From: a virus | Virus record (IMG/VR): IMGVR_UViG_3300035156_000217 | Location: 1 to 28,736 of that record | Direction: 5' to 3' (one strand) | DNA length: 28,736 nucleotides | Part shown: positions 1-7,501 of the stretch, piece after piece | Position numbering within the stretch: position 1 is the first letter of the stretch | Layout: every line of letters begins with the position of its first letter | Position numbers and translations under genes: made by a program | The notes under the pieces: model-generated | Databases searched by the model: none | Told to the model about the DNA's origin: nothing | What the model saw: only the letters and a program-made list of their open reading frames with translations

Positions 1-129
1 TGATCATGGAACGTCTCCTTGGGTAAAGCGGCGAACGCCGCTGTCGGTCAGGCCGTCAAGCCTCCTCCTTCATCGACCGACACAACGCCCAAAGTTTCCA
101 TCGTTTTGCGAACCGTCCGCTGTGCGCGA

Positions 130-1014
130 TTAGGCCGCCGCCGGTTTCCGGCTGCCAAAAAGCTTGGGGCCAAGCAGGTTGACCACCAAGCCGAGCATGA
201 CAAGCAGACCGCCGGCGCACTGCAGGACGCTCAGCCGCTCGCCCAGCACGAGCGCGGAGGAGCTCAGGCCAACCACCGGAACGAGCAATGAAAACGGCGC
301 AATTTTGCCCGCAGGGTAACGAGACAGCAGTTTGCTCCAGTTGATGTAGCCAAAAAGCGTGGCGATGAACGCCAGATACGCCAGCGCCAGTACCGAGGTC
401 CACCCCAAATTGCGCATCGAGTGCTCGATCAGGTCAGGGCCCTCTAGCCACAACGACATGGCCAGAAACGGCAGCGGCGGCACGATCGCTCCCCACACCA
501 CCAGCGCGACCAGATCGACGTTTCCGAACCGCCGCGTGATGACATTGCCCAGCGCCCACATCGACGCCGCACACAACACCAGCAGCACCGCCAGCAACGG
601 AGTCGCCGCGCCGGTGCCCACGCCGATGAGGGTCAGCCCGGCAGCGGCGATAAGAAGGCCGACGACGCTAAAGACGCGGAGTTTTTCACCAATAAAAATG
701 GCCGCGAACAGCAGCGTGAAAAACGCCTGGGCTTGAAGCAGCAACGAGGCCAACCCCGGCGGCATGCCGTGCGCCATGCTTTCAAACAGGAACGCGAACT
801 GCCCGAAGGAAATCGTCGATCCGTAGGCGATCAGCCAGAACCACGGCAGTTGCGGACGGCGAATGAAGAAGACCGCGGGAATGGCGACCAAGGTGAACCG
901 CAACGCGCCCAGCAGCATGGGCGGCAAGCCATCAAGTCCGTATTTGATAACGATGAAATTCAAGCCCCATGCGACGATGACAAGCAGTGCCAGACACAAA
1001 TCCTTTAACGGCAT
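130..1014 (-). CDS. eamA: EamA-family (YdeD-like) metabolite exporter
   Basis: Inner-membrane transporter of the drug/metabolite transporter superfamily, 294 aa with about ten hydrophobic segments in two EamA halves. From memory it aligns along its length with E. coli EamA/YdeD, the O-acetylserine/cysteine exporter: shared stretches include AWGLNFIVIK near residue 16, QFAFLF and GMPPGLASLLLQAQAFFT near 72-99, and APFSLLVPVVGL near 239-250. An AAGGA motif sits 5 nt before the ATG at 1014. This is host chromosomal flank, not phage: it lies outside the tRNA-Ser junction. The family and orthology are strong; the substrate in this organism is inferred. Confidence 0.85.
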   Translation of the reverse strand: MPLKDLCLALLVIVAWGLNFIVIKYGLDGLPPMLLGALRFTLVAIPAVFFIRRPQLPWFWLIAYGSTISFGQFAFLFESMAHGMPPGLASLLLQAQAFFTLLFAAIFIGEKLRVFSVVGLLIAAAGLTLIGVGTGAATPLLAVLLVLCAASMWALGNVITRRFGNVDLVALVVWGAIVPPLPFLAMSLWLEGPDLIEHSMRNLGWTSVLALAYLAFIATLFGYINWSKLLSRYPAGKIAPFSLLVPVVGLSSSALVLGERLSVLQCAGGLLVMLGLVVNLLGPKLFGSRKPAAA

Positions 1015-1171
1015 GGTGTTCCTTAATAAGGCAGTTCCAGGGGCCCGATCGGGCGCACTAACGCGGCAAAGTGTGCATCAGCGGACCGCGGCGCTCAACT
1101 GCGCGGTCGCGTGGTAACCGTTGAAAGGGTGGTGGCTGGAAAGACTCAGGCATCTGGCGATTCGGCGGGCA

Positions 1172-1206
1172 CAAAAAAAGGCCTGAATCTCTTCAGGCCC
1201 TTTTTT
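1172..1206 (-). terminator. Rho-independent terminator of the tRNA-Ser gene
   Basis: Perfect 8-bp stem (GGCCTGAA at 1180-1187 with TTCAGGCC at 1192-1199, loop TCTC) with A/T tracts on both sides, so it can act in both directions. It lies just after the 3' end of the minus-strand tRNA-Ser. The 300-odd bases between eamA and the first phage gene otherwise hold only the tRNA fragment and short GC-rich hairpins (for example GGGGCGCCCC at 1295-1304). Confidence 0.85.
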
Positions 1207-1214
1207 ACTGCGTT

Positions 1215-1277
1215 TGGCGGGGAACTAGGGATTCGAACCCTAGAAACGCTATTAACGTTCGCCGGTTTTCAAGACCG
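1215..1277 (-). tRNA. tRNA-Ser(TGA) 3' fragment, prophage left attachment site (attL)
   Basis: On the minus strand one reads the anticodon loop CTTGAAA (anticodon TGA), the 3' anticodon strand ACCGG, a long serine-type variable arm, a T-arm TAGGG-TTCGAAT-CCCTA, acceptor strand GTTCCCC, discriminator G and encoded CCA. The 5' anticodon strand is ACGGT where CCGGT is needed, so identity stops at about 1277, and no D-arm or 5' acceptor strand follows. This is therefore a 3' remnant. Phages that use tRNA genes carry the 3' end so that the tRNA is rebuilt at the other junction. Here the intact gene would lie at attR, right of the window. Confidence 0.85.
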
Positions 1278-1436
1278 TTATGGAAAAAGCAGCGGGGCGC
1301 CCCTTTGGGGGCGATTGGCGTTCCCATACTTTTCTAAAACCACTGGGCTACAGACCGCATTCCACGCGGGGCGCCCGTTGAGTTTCGGAACTAATTTCGC
1401 CCTGGCGGGACATCGCCCCTCAAGGGGTGAGGAGCG

Positions 1437-2429
1437 TCACAGCGAGTTACTTCGAGTCAGGCCGAGACTCAATCCATCGGGGAGGTTTTCAATCGCAATA
1501 AGTGCAAGGTTGTCAGTGATGATCCGATCATCTTTGAGCAAGATGAACGACGGTGCCCATAAAAGAGCGTCCTTATCGAACTCATAGACCATTTGCCGAG
1601 CTATCTTTCCTTGAGCCTTCAATCTCGAAACCAGCCGCGCTGCCTGAGCCGCCGCGCCCGCCAATGCGTCCATGGCCGCATGAAGCTTTATCGCATCCTT
1701 GCCTCTAAACAAAAACGAGATCTGGCAGCCGTCCTGGTGTGAATGAAAATCTAGTATAGGGTTGCGTCTATCAGCCATTCGACTAAGCAATCTCCGAAAC
1801 CACGCATGTATTCCTGCATAGGAAGCTTTACCAGCCTCAGTAGCGATTGATTTTACGAACGGGTTCCAAACGAGCACAACGTAGGGTAGACCAACTCTAA
1901 TCAGTTCTTGGAAAGAGTCTACTGCGTTATGAGACAACTCAGACCGCTCAACTCTGACCGGCGAGTCGTTAGCAACCTGATCCAACCAGGCTTTATCTAC
2001 CTCCCTCGCATCTGTCGCGATCTCGATCCTCATATCATCTAACAAGCCTGGGAGCCGCCGAGGTGGCGGAACTGATTCGTCAACATCTATGCCCAAGCCA
2101 CGAAAGCTCAGAACGTCCCCGCCTGCGTAGTACCCCAGAACAGCCGCAACAAATTTACGTCCGTCGTGACTTTCAAACGATGCACTTTCCAGCACCTGCC
2201 CCTTTGGGCGGCCGGGATCGTGATTTTCAAGAAGAGTAAATGGGTTGCTGTTTATCTTGGCAGCCAACCTCTCGGGGTCGACATCAATTATTAGCTGGTT
2301 ATCCGAACCGCGCGCATCTGTCCAGATCACACCCCGGACTATCTTGCCGAATTTCCCCGCTTGCTGTCGGTGCTCAGCGTCCTCCGCCCATCTGAGGGCA
2401 GCGGGTGTCTCTTGAAAAAGATCAGACAT
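1437..2429 (-). CDS. Accessory protein with a prohead-protease-like N-terminal motif
   Basis: 330 aa, soluble, first phage gene inside attL. The ATG at 2429 is preferred: GGAAGG lies 10 nt upstream, while the longer frame to 2567 lacks a good binding site. Near residues 65-80 it reads NHDPGRPKGQVL, then DGRKFVAAV and a LSFRGLGID stretch about 40 residues after the histidine. This recalls the S78 prohead protease pattern (HD-x-G-x-P-x-G, then a serine in a GLSIG-like motif). The C-terminal half has an HSHQDG motif and a mixed alpha/beta look I do not recognise. The phage's own protease should lie beyond the capsid gene at the right, so this would be a second copy or only a fold relative. Function unknown. 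Confidence 0.7.
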   Translation of the reverse strand: MSDLFQETPAALRWAEDAEHRQQAGKFGKIVRGVIWTDARGSDNQLIIDVDPERLAAKINSNPFTLLENHDPGRPKGQVLESASFESHDGRKFVAAVLGYYAGGDVLSFRGLGIDVDESVPPPRRLPGLLDDMRIEIATDAREVDKAWLDQVANDSPVRVERSELSHNAVDSFQELIRVGLPYVVLVWNPFVKSIATEAGKASYAGIHAWFRRLLSRMADRRNPILDFHSHQDGCQISFLFRGKDAIKLHAAMDALAGAAAQAARLVSRLKAQGKIARQMVYEFDKDALLWAPSFILLKDDRIITDNLALIAIENLPDGLSLGLTRSNSL

Positions 2430-2838
2430 AGGTCTTTTACCTTCCGATTTAGCATCCCAAACGACGAAGATAGACCCTACTATGGTTGACCCAAAAATTT
2501 TTTGGACCCGGACCGGTAGCCTAATCAACAATAGGTCCGCTATTGGCCAGGCCAGGAATTGCGACATAATTCCGAGTGCGTTGATCCCAGTAGACTAGGG
2601 CAATGATTCCGGGGGGTTGCTTACCCGGATCAACCCGCCTTTACCGGCTCTTACTCCACAGGTGGTACAAAAAGTGGTACGAGAGCTCTAACCCCGCTGT
2701 GATGCGACGGCGAGAGCTACTCCCCTCGCCGGCGTTCTGCCGACCTTCGCCGCCCCTTCTTTTTTCCAGCTTCGCCGACCTACCGCCAGCCCCGGCTTTC
2801 GAACTGCCGCCCCTCAGCATCCGATTATGGCGGCTGTT
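2430..2838. other. 409-bp intergenic region, no convincing gene
   Basis: Upstream of the 1437-2429 gene. It holds the inverted repeat GTTGATCC (2580-2587) / GGATCAAC (2627-2634), a tandem GTGGTAC pair separated by five A's near 2664-2683, and a near-palindromic A/T block at about 2491-2505. A possible minus promoter is TTGGGT-16-TATCTT about 50-80 nt before the start at 2429. A 59-codon minus frame (about 2639-2818) has arginine/glycine-rich low-complexity content and no clear binding site, so I do not call it. Confidence 0.5.
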
Positions 2839-3345
2839 TCAGCGAGCCGGCGGAGGCTTCTGTATGTCTTGCAACAACTTTTTATCCAACCGCTCAGCGT
2901 CAAGTGTCCCCGACTTAATTCCCTCAATCAGCATCTTCTTCAAATCACCCTTAGTCAGAGTTTTGAAGTCATCCAACTGAACCTTACGCTTAACATGTAT
3001 GGCTACTTTTTCAAGGCCGGCATGGTCCAAGTCTACAATATCTCGATGCAGCTGGTTGCTGCCAACTGCTGCCGTTTGCCCTTCACTGTCGACCAGACGA
3101 AGCGCATCTTTTTCGAGCTCAGCAACATCTAATATAATGTAGCTAATTGTCTCAATCCTTGTTAATGACGACCCCAGTGCAAGCAATGACTTTTGCGCTT
3201 CTTCATCCGTATTAAACTTCCATACAGAGAGAGTGTTTCCGGTTGTTCGGAGGCACCCTGTAATAGCGTCCGCACTGAGAAACTCCGGGCCGACCTGTAA
3301 AGATGCTTTCCATTTAGCTACGCTTATCTTCCTTAGTAGCTGCAT
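2839..3345 (-). CDS. Hypothetical protein, third gene of the unknown operon
   Basis: 168 aa, no membrane segment or signal peptide. The N-terminal ~75 residues look like a small alpha/beta domain (…SADAITGCLRTTGNTLSVWKF…), the C-terminal part is charged and helical (KGDLKKMLIEG, LDKKLLQDI). Three bases separate it from the gene ending at 3349, so it is translated as part of the same message as the two genes upstream. Base composition is lower in GC than the tail genes. I recall proteins of similar layout as hypotheticals in pseudomonads but no function; it could be an immunity, regulatory or defence component. Confidence 0.7.
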   Translation of the reverse strand: MQLLRKISVAKWKASLQVGPEFLSADAITGCLRTTGNTLSVWKFNTDEEAQKSLLALGSSLTRIETISYIILDVAELEKDALRLVDSEGQTAAVGSNQLHRDIVDLDHAGLEKVAIHVKRKVQLDDFKTLTKGDLKKMLIEGIKSGTLDAERLDKKLLQDIQKPPPAR

Positions 3346-3348
3346 CGC

Positions 3349-4047
3349 TCAAAATCCCTTAAGATACTCGATCGTCGCCAGTCGGTATTTTTCCAGCCAA
3401 GACTCGCGCATTTGAACACTTTGGAGTATCTCGATCCCAAAACTGGACTCCCAATTCTCGAACGCTCTGATTCCCGCTTCGGCGAGTTCATCATCTTCCA
3501 TCGCCAGATAAGCCATGGCTTGGACTTGACCATACGGTTCCACATCCCCATATTGCAAATTGCTTATTGCCTTCAACAATAGCAAAATGCTTTGTTTTTC
3601 CCTCAACGACTTTAAGAAAATATAATTTATAACCGGACCGAGCTTCTGACCCAACAACTCGAACCAATCCTGCAATAATTCGTCACAACGCGTAACGCTT
3701 CCATATTCAAGGAAATCCGAATTGGCAATACGACGAAACTCCCTAAGATAACTCTCATGACTCGGATTAGAGTTATCTAAACGCGCTGCCGCCGCAGGCG
3801 TTTGGAAAACCTCCGTGACCGAGCTCAAGGGGCGAACTACCGAAAGTCTTCCAGGCTCTGTGGACAACGAGAAGTCACGCGACGATATACCCAGTTGACT
3901 CTTAACAACAACATCGGGCATGTCTGCGGACCATGAGGTCAAAATTATCCTGCTGGAAAGTTCAGTCGATACATCCAGCTGCTTACGCAGGGAACTGCCT
4001 CCCTCATTTGAAAGTTCTTGATTTAGAGTGGTCTGAGAATTAGCCAC
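3349..4047 (-). CDS. Hypothetical protein with helical repeat-like C-terminus, second gene of the unknown operon
   Basis: 232 aa, soluble. The N-terminal ~95 residues are polar and serine-rich; residues from about 100 are helical, with leucine-spaced stretches (LLLLKAISNL, MAYLAMEDDELAEAGIRAFENW) that resemble HEAT or TPR-like packing, a fold often used for protein contacts. The start overlaps the upstream gene by 8 bp (4040-4047), implying translational coupling. No catalytic motif is visible. Codon use and AT content differ from the phage tail genes, suggesting separate acquisition. Confidence 0.7.
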   Translation of the reverse strand: MANSQTTLNQELSNEGGSSLRKQLDVSTELSSRIILTSWSADMPDVVVKSQLGISSRDFSLSTEPGRLSVVRPLSSVTEVFQTPAAAARLDNSNPSHESYLREFRRIANSDFLEYGSVTRCDELLQDWFELLGQKLGPVINYIFLKSLREKQSILLLLKAISNLQYGDVEPYGQVQAMAYLAMEDDELAEAGIRAFENWESSFGIEILQSVQMRESWLEKYRLATIEYLKGF

Positions 4048-4756
4048 GATAGGCTTCCTCTACGTGGACAAATGCAGAGTCAAGTTGGCCATGCAATGTA
4101 TCAATAAGCGCCGCAGCAGAATCGATCGTAAATCGCATCGACTTATCCATCATATTAGTGCCGATCTCAATCTTTGTTCTTACTGCATCAAACGGCGTTT
4201 GAGCGGTACCTTGCTGAATGAAGCCTTGAGCACGGCTGACCTCAACAACTTTGAGAAGAGTATCTGTACCCGTTTCTAAGAAACGAGAAGAACGTGTAAA
4301 CCATTCGAATGGGTTTTCATCGCTACCGTAAACCAAAAATCTCTTGCAAATCCGGTCATAAGCTGACTTATCTCTTTCATCTTTCATCTTCTCGCGCACC
4401 ATAACCACGCGATGAATATCTAATTCAAAGCTTTGTTTTAATGCGTCGCACAATTCTGCAACGATTGTTGGGAATGGGATCTCGGCCGGCCGGTCGTCGG
4501 GCCGCGGTGTTCTTATTACTTGAATACGGTCCGAGTTGAAACCGATGTTCACATCGACTGTATTTGTCAGGCTTATTCGGTTTTGACTTCGACCATCAAT
4601 CAAACTTATCTCTTGAGTAATACTTGGCAAATAACCCTTACTGCCAAGGCTGCCCAATAGTTTCATCGTATTCTCAGGAGATGCGGGTATATCCACCACC
4701 CCGATCATTAGAAATTGCTCACCTATAATCTTACCGGCCATCAACACACCGTCCAT
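4040..4756 (-). CDS. Hypothetical protein, first gene of the unknown operon
   Basis: 238 aa, soluble. The first ~80 residues alternate short strands (FLMIGVVDIP, NRISLTNTVDVNIGF, DRIQVIR), then comes a helical middle rich in charge and a helical C-terminus. The ATG at 4756 gives the full frame; the Met at 4741 is an alternative with GGACGG upstream, and neither site has a textbook ribosome binding site. No known domain is recognised. Its overlap with the next gene, and the 3-bp gap after that one, mark a three-gene operon transcribed toward attL, a place where temperate phages often keep fitness or defence genes. Confidence 0.7.
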   Translation of the reverse strand: MDGVLMAGKIIGEQFLMIGVVDIPASPENTMKLLGSLGSKGYLPSITQEISLIDGRSQNRISLTNTVDVNIGFNSDRIQVIRTPRPDDRPAEIPFPTIVAELCDALKQSFELDIHRVVMVREKMKDERDKSAYDRICKRFLVYGSDENPFEWFTRSSRFLETGTDTLLKVVEVSRAQGFIQQGTAQTPFDAVRTKIEIGTNMMDKSMRFTIDSAAALIDTLHGQLDSAFVHVEEAYRG

Positions 4757-5090
4757 CAGTCATTGTTAAAGGATTCCCTGGCCTACTCACTAATGAGCTC
4801 ACCTAAACGTAGCTTACGACGAACTGAACATACCTGCATTTTTTTTTGCCCAGGCCGGCTCTACCCACAATCGCAAGCCGGCAAATCAGGGCTCAGCAGT
4901 CATTCCTAGCTGCACAGTACGCTTACTCACGCCCTTCAGCTCAGCTACGGGGCTCGCAACCGGCCTATTGGGTTGCTGCTCTTGCCTAAGGCCAATATGA
5001 CTTCAATCTCATGAAGACCAACTGAAATACCGTCGACCTTGCGAACTACTCTCTTGTCAGATCCACAAACCGGTGCCTGGCCGGTGTTAG
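4757..5090. other. 334-bp intergenic region upstream of the unknown operon
   Basis: Presumably holds the operon promoter. Visible: a minus-strand hairpin GCCGGCT…AGCCGGC around 4850-4885 followed by a run of nine A's, which is not a terminator on that strand. Between about 4945 and 5100 the minus strand keeps an uninterrupted frame (…VRKVDGISVGLHEIEVILALG…) with no start codon, shifted by one frame against the end of the 5091-5282 gene. It may be a remnant of a longer ancestral reading frame. Confidence 0.4.
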
Positions 5091-5282
5091 CTACGTCGTG
5101 AGCACATCCTCGTACGCGGCGTCCGCGTACTCAAGCATTTCTCGTAGCTCCTCTACGTCAATGAGACCGACCCGGTGCAAAGCTTCAGCGTTGCCATGCC
5201 AGCATTCAAGTGCGGACTGACACCGAGCCGCAGTTTCCCCTGAGTCGTGCCGAATTCCGATATCGCGCTCTTCGACGCCCAT
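5091..5282 (-). CDS. Small hypothetical protein in the SOS cluster
   Basis: 63 aa, acidic, with a helical C-terminus (VGLIDVEELREMLEYADAAYEDVL). The ATG is two bases past the TGA of the UmuD-like gene, with AGGAAC upstream, so it is the last gene of the LexA-controlled minus-strand cluster. No known domain. It may be truncated: an open frame continues downstream in another phase. Confidence 0.55.
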   Translation of the reverse strand: MGVEERDIGIRHDSGETAARCQSALECWHGNAEALHRVGLIDVEELREMLEYADAAYEDVLTT

Positions 5283-5284
5283 GT

Positions 5285-5695
5285 TCAGTTCCTCGCGTGA
5301 TCGCGGATGCTGTGTGTGACCACACCCCAGATATCGAAATAGTCCCCTTCCATGATGAAGCGGTCGGGATACTTGCGATTAGCCGAACGCAATACTGGGT
5401 GGCTACCCACGAAGGCAAGGTACTTGACCAGAGGCTGCTGATTGACGACACCGATGATGACCTGCCCGGCCTTGGCGTCGATCCCCTTGTCTACGATCAG
5501 CAGATCGCCGCAAAAGATACCCGCCCCCTCCATGCTGTCGCCTTCAACCTTCACCAGGTAAGTGCCCGGCGCGCGGATGTTCAGCCACTCGTCCAGGGAG
5601 ATGTCGAGGTGGTCAGGAGCAATGTCGTCATTCAAAGCGGCACCACCACGACTGAAAGTAGAACGCCTCGCCCACCTGCTCAATGCCGGAGACAA
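5285..5695 (-). CDS. UmuD/LexA-like S24 peptidase-domain protein
   Basis: Self-cleaving S24 fold found in LexA, phage repressors and UmuD. Counting from the TTG at 5695, EGDSM places the nucleophile at Ser54 and QPLVKYL the general base at Lys91; the spacing of 37 equals Ser60-Lys97 of E. coli UmuD. There is no DNA-binding domain, which points to UmuD rather than a repressor. The N-terminus is odd: it has no clear UmuD cleavage segment and no ATG; TTG at 5695, or a TTG at the stop of the upstream gene, are the only starts. Overlaps the upstream gene. No umuC polymerase partner is next to it. The fold is sure; activity and start are not. Confidence 0.75.
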   Translation of the reverse strand: MSPALSRWARRSTFSRGGAALNDDIAPDHLDISLDEWLNIRAPGTYLVKVEGDSMEGAGIFCGDLLIVDKGIDAKAGQVIIGVVNQQPLVKYLAFVGSHPVLRSANRKYPDRFIMEGDYFDIWGVVTHSIRDHARN

Positions 5696-5924
5696 TCAAC
5701 CCTTGCGTGCCCATGCTCGTCACGCTGGCGTCTAGGAGCCTAGGCAAAACATCGGGGGCGTGACCGACGCTGTTCAAAATGAAGGCTTCCCGGGTGATGC
5801 GGCCAAGCGCGGAGCACTGAGACTCCACGATCTGCACGTCACCTTTGAGCGGCGGGATCTTGCTGAGCTGGTCTTTCGGTACGGCGACGCCCATCTGACG
5901 GCGCGGAGTGATAAGGACGTACAT
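5628..5924 (-). CDS. Small hypothetical protein, first gene of LexA-controlled cluster
   Basis: 98 aa, ends in an aromatic tail (AFYFQSWWCRFE). Not recognised as a named domain, though the layout resembles small proteins next to S24 genes in Pseudomonas prophages. The ATG at 5924 lies 22 nt downstream of a LexA box, so it is the promoter-proximal SOS gene. Its 3' end overlaps the S24 frame by up to 68 bp if that protein starts at the upstream TTG. Confidence 0.6.
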   Translation of the reverse strand: MYVLITPRRQMGVAVPKDQLSKIPPLKGDVQIVESQCSALGRITREAFILNSVGHAPDVLPRLLDASVTSMGTQGLIVSGIEQVGEAFYFQSWWCRFE

Positions 5925-5946
5925 GGGAATGCTTCGCTTGTTGATA

Positions 5947-5962
5947 CTGTATATGCGTACAG
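5947..5962. promoter_or_regulatory. LexA (SOS) box
   Basis: CTGTATATGCGTACAG, a perfect CTGT-N8-ACAG with an AT-rich core. It lies between the divergent gene at 5924 (minus) and the SRAP gene at 6023 (plus), so LexA could control both. Confidence 0.8.
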
Positions 5963-6022
5963 TTAACTAAGCGGTGCGATTGCGGTCAACACTGTATAAG
6001 CCGATTTGCGACAGGTGACCTC

Positions 6023-6733
6023 ATGTGCGGACGCTACTCGATCTACGAGCCGATGGATCATTACCTCAAGGAGCTCGCGCCAGAGCAGTTGGTCATCAAT
6101 GGGTACGATCTCTGGCCGATCGAGCGTTACAACGTCGCGCCGACGACTCGCGTGGAGATCATCAGGCCAACCGAGGAAGGATTGAGCGTAAACAAGGTGC
6201 GGTGGGGATGGTCGCCGTTTTGGGCGAAAGGTGAAGGGAAGCGTCCGGCCCCGATCAATGCCAGGGTCGAAACGGTGATGACAGGGAAGTACTTCAAGCA
6301 GCTATGGCCGAACGGCCGGGCGCTGGCTCCGGCGAACGGCTGGTTTGAGTGGGTGAAAGATCCGAACGATCCTAAAAAGAAGCAGCCCTACTTCATCAGG
6401 TTGAAAGAGGAAGGCCCGATGTTCTTCGCCGCGCTGGCGGAAGTGCATCAGGGGCTGGAGCCCGACCCGCAGGACGGCTTCGTGATCATCACCGCCGACA
6501 GCGATCAAGGCATGGTCGACATTCACGATCGCCGGCCAGTGGTGCTGAGCCCCGAGCACGCCCGGGAGTGGGTGGATCCCGAAACGACGCCGGAGCGCGC
6601 TGCCGAGATCGCAAAGGAGTGCTGCAGGCCGACTGAGGAATTCACCTGGTTCGAGGTGAGCAAGGATGTCGGAAACGTGCGGAATCAGGGCCAACACCTG
6701 ATAGCGCCGTCGAAGCCTACCCCCAATTCATGA
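6023..6733 (+). CDS. SRAP-domain protein (HMCES/YedK type)
   Basis: 236 aa, the usual family length. SRAP proteins form a thiazolidine cross-link through Cys2 with abasic sites in single-stranded DNA and shield them from strand breaks and error-prone synthesis. Present are the start MCGRY (Cys2), NARVET (Asn79), GWFEW (Glu109) and DIHDRRP (His168), the conserved active-site set. Translation starts at the ATG with AGGTG six bases upstream; Cys2 fixes this start. It is the only plus-strand gene in this part, divergent from the UmuD-like cluster across the LexA box, and converges on the methylase with a 17-bp overlap. Confidence 0.9.
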   Translation: MCGRYSIYEPMDHYLKELAPEQLVINGYDLWPIERYNVAPTTRVEIIRPTEEGLSVNKVRWGWSPFWAKGEGKRPAPINARVETVMTGKYFKQLWPNGRALAPANGWFEWVKDPNDPKKKQPYFIRLKEEGPMFFAALAEVHQGLEPDPQDGFVIITADSDQGMVDIHDRRPVVLSPEHAREWVDPETTPERAAEIAKECCRPTEEFTWFEVSKDVGNVRNQGQHLIAPSKPTPNS

Positions 6734-7487
6734 TTGCCAGCTCACCCGTCACCGAGGCTTTGCCGGTCCTGTGGTTAGCGGTGCTGTACCGAATACTCAG
6801 CTCCTCCATCCGGAAACCCTCGAACACTTTGCGGATGTCCGGATGGTCGTTGATGCTGACCATTACCTTTCCCTGGCACCGCCGCATGAAATCGGCCATC
6901 GCCTGATACTCGCCGATCCCGAACTCAGCGCCGTATCCCTGTGTTTGCCAGTACGGCGGGTCCATGTAGTGGAACGTGTGTGGCCGATCGTATTTCTCAG
7001 CGCATTTCAGCCAGGGTAAGTTCTCCACGTAGGTGCCAGCCAAGCGCTGCCACGCATCCGAGAGCGTTTCTTCGATACGCAGCAGGTTGATTGGGCGTCC
7101 AGTGGTGGCTGTGCCAAATGTCTGCCCAGTGGCCTTGGCGCCGAAGGCATGGTGCTGAAGGTAGAAGAACCGGGCCGCACGCTGAATGTCGGTCAACGTT
7201 TCCGGTCGGGTCATCTTCTGCCACTCGAAAATCTGCCTTGAGCTGAGCGCCCACTTGAACTGGCGGACGAATTCTTCAAGGTGGTTCTGCACAACCCAGT
7301 ACAGGCTGACCAACTCACCATTGATGTCGTTCAAGACCTCAACCTTTGCTGGCTGTGGCCTTTTGAAATAAAGCGCTGCGCCGCCGGCGAACACTTCAAC
7401 GTAGCAATCATGCGCTGGAAACAGCGCAAGCAGCGGTTTTGCGAGGCGGCGTTTGCCGCCCATCCACGGAACAATCGGGTTGGTCAT
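6717..7487 (-). CDS. D12-class DNA N6-adenine methyltransferase (Dam-like)
   Basis: 256 aa, complete. Transfers a methyl group from S-adenosylmethionine to adenine in DNA. Motifs: PWMGGKRRL (7-15), EVFAGGAALYF (31-41, cofactor site) and DPPY (176-179, catalytic). The order fits the alpha group of Dam/DpnM enzymes, which often recognise GATC, but the target is not provable here. No restriction enzyme is adjacent, so it is an orphan methylase, plausibly protecting phage DNA or altering regulation. The start has AAAGG eight bases upstream, and a LexA box lies 14 nt before the ATG. Confidence 0.88.
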   Translation of the reverse strand: MTNPIVPWMGGKRRLAKPLLALFPAHDCYVEVFAGGAALYFKRPQPAKVEVLNDINGELVSLYWVVQNHLEEFVRQFKWALSSRQIFEWQKMTRPETLTDIQRAARFFYLQHHAFGAKATGQTFGTATTGRPINLLRIEETLSDAWQRLAGTYVENLPWLKCAEKYDRPHTFHYMDPPYWQTQGYGAEFGIGEYQAMADFMRRCQGKVMVSINDHPDIRKVFEGFRMEELSIRYSTANHRTGKASVTGELAIMNWG

Positions 7488-7501
7488 TATGCAAGCCTTT
7501 A

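Noticed and set aside
1278-1360. Possible 5' half of the tRNA-Ser continuing upstream on the minus strand (a GGGAAC that could pair with the acceptor strand)
   Set aside because: The sequence between gives no D-arm and too many bases; the match is a short coincidence.
1111-1587. 158-codon plus-strand frame
   Set aside because: Runs through the terminator and the tRNA fragment and into the opposite gene.
2639-2818. 59-codon minus-strand frame downstream of the unknown operon
   Set aside because: Low-complexity Gly/Arg content, no ribosome binding site, and it spans a repeat-containing region.
5992-6014. Second LexA box before the SRAP gene (CTGTATAAG…ACAG)
   Set aside because: The half-sites are too far apart (15 bases instead of 8).
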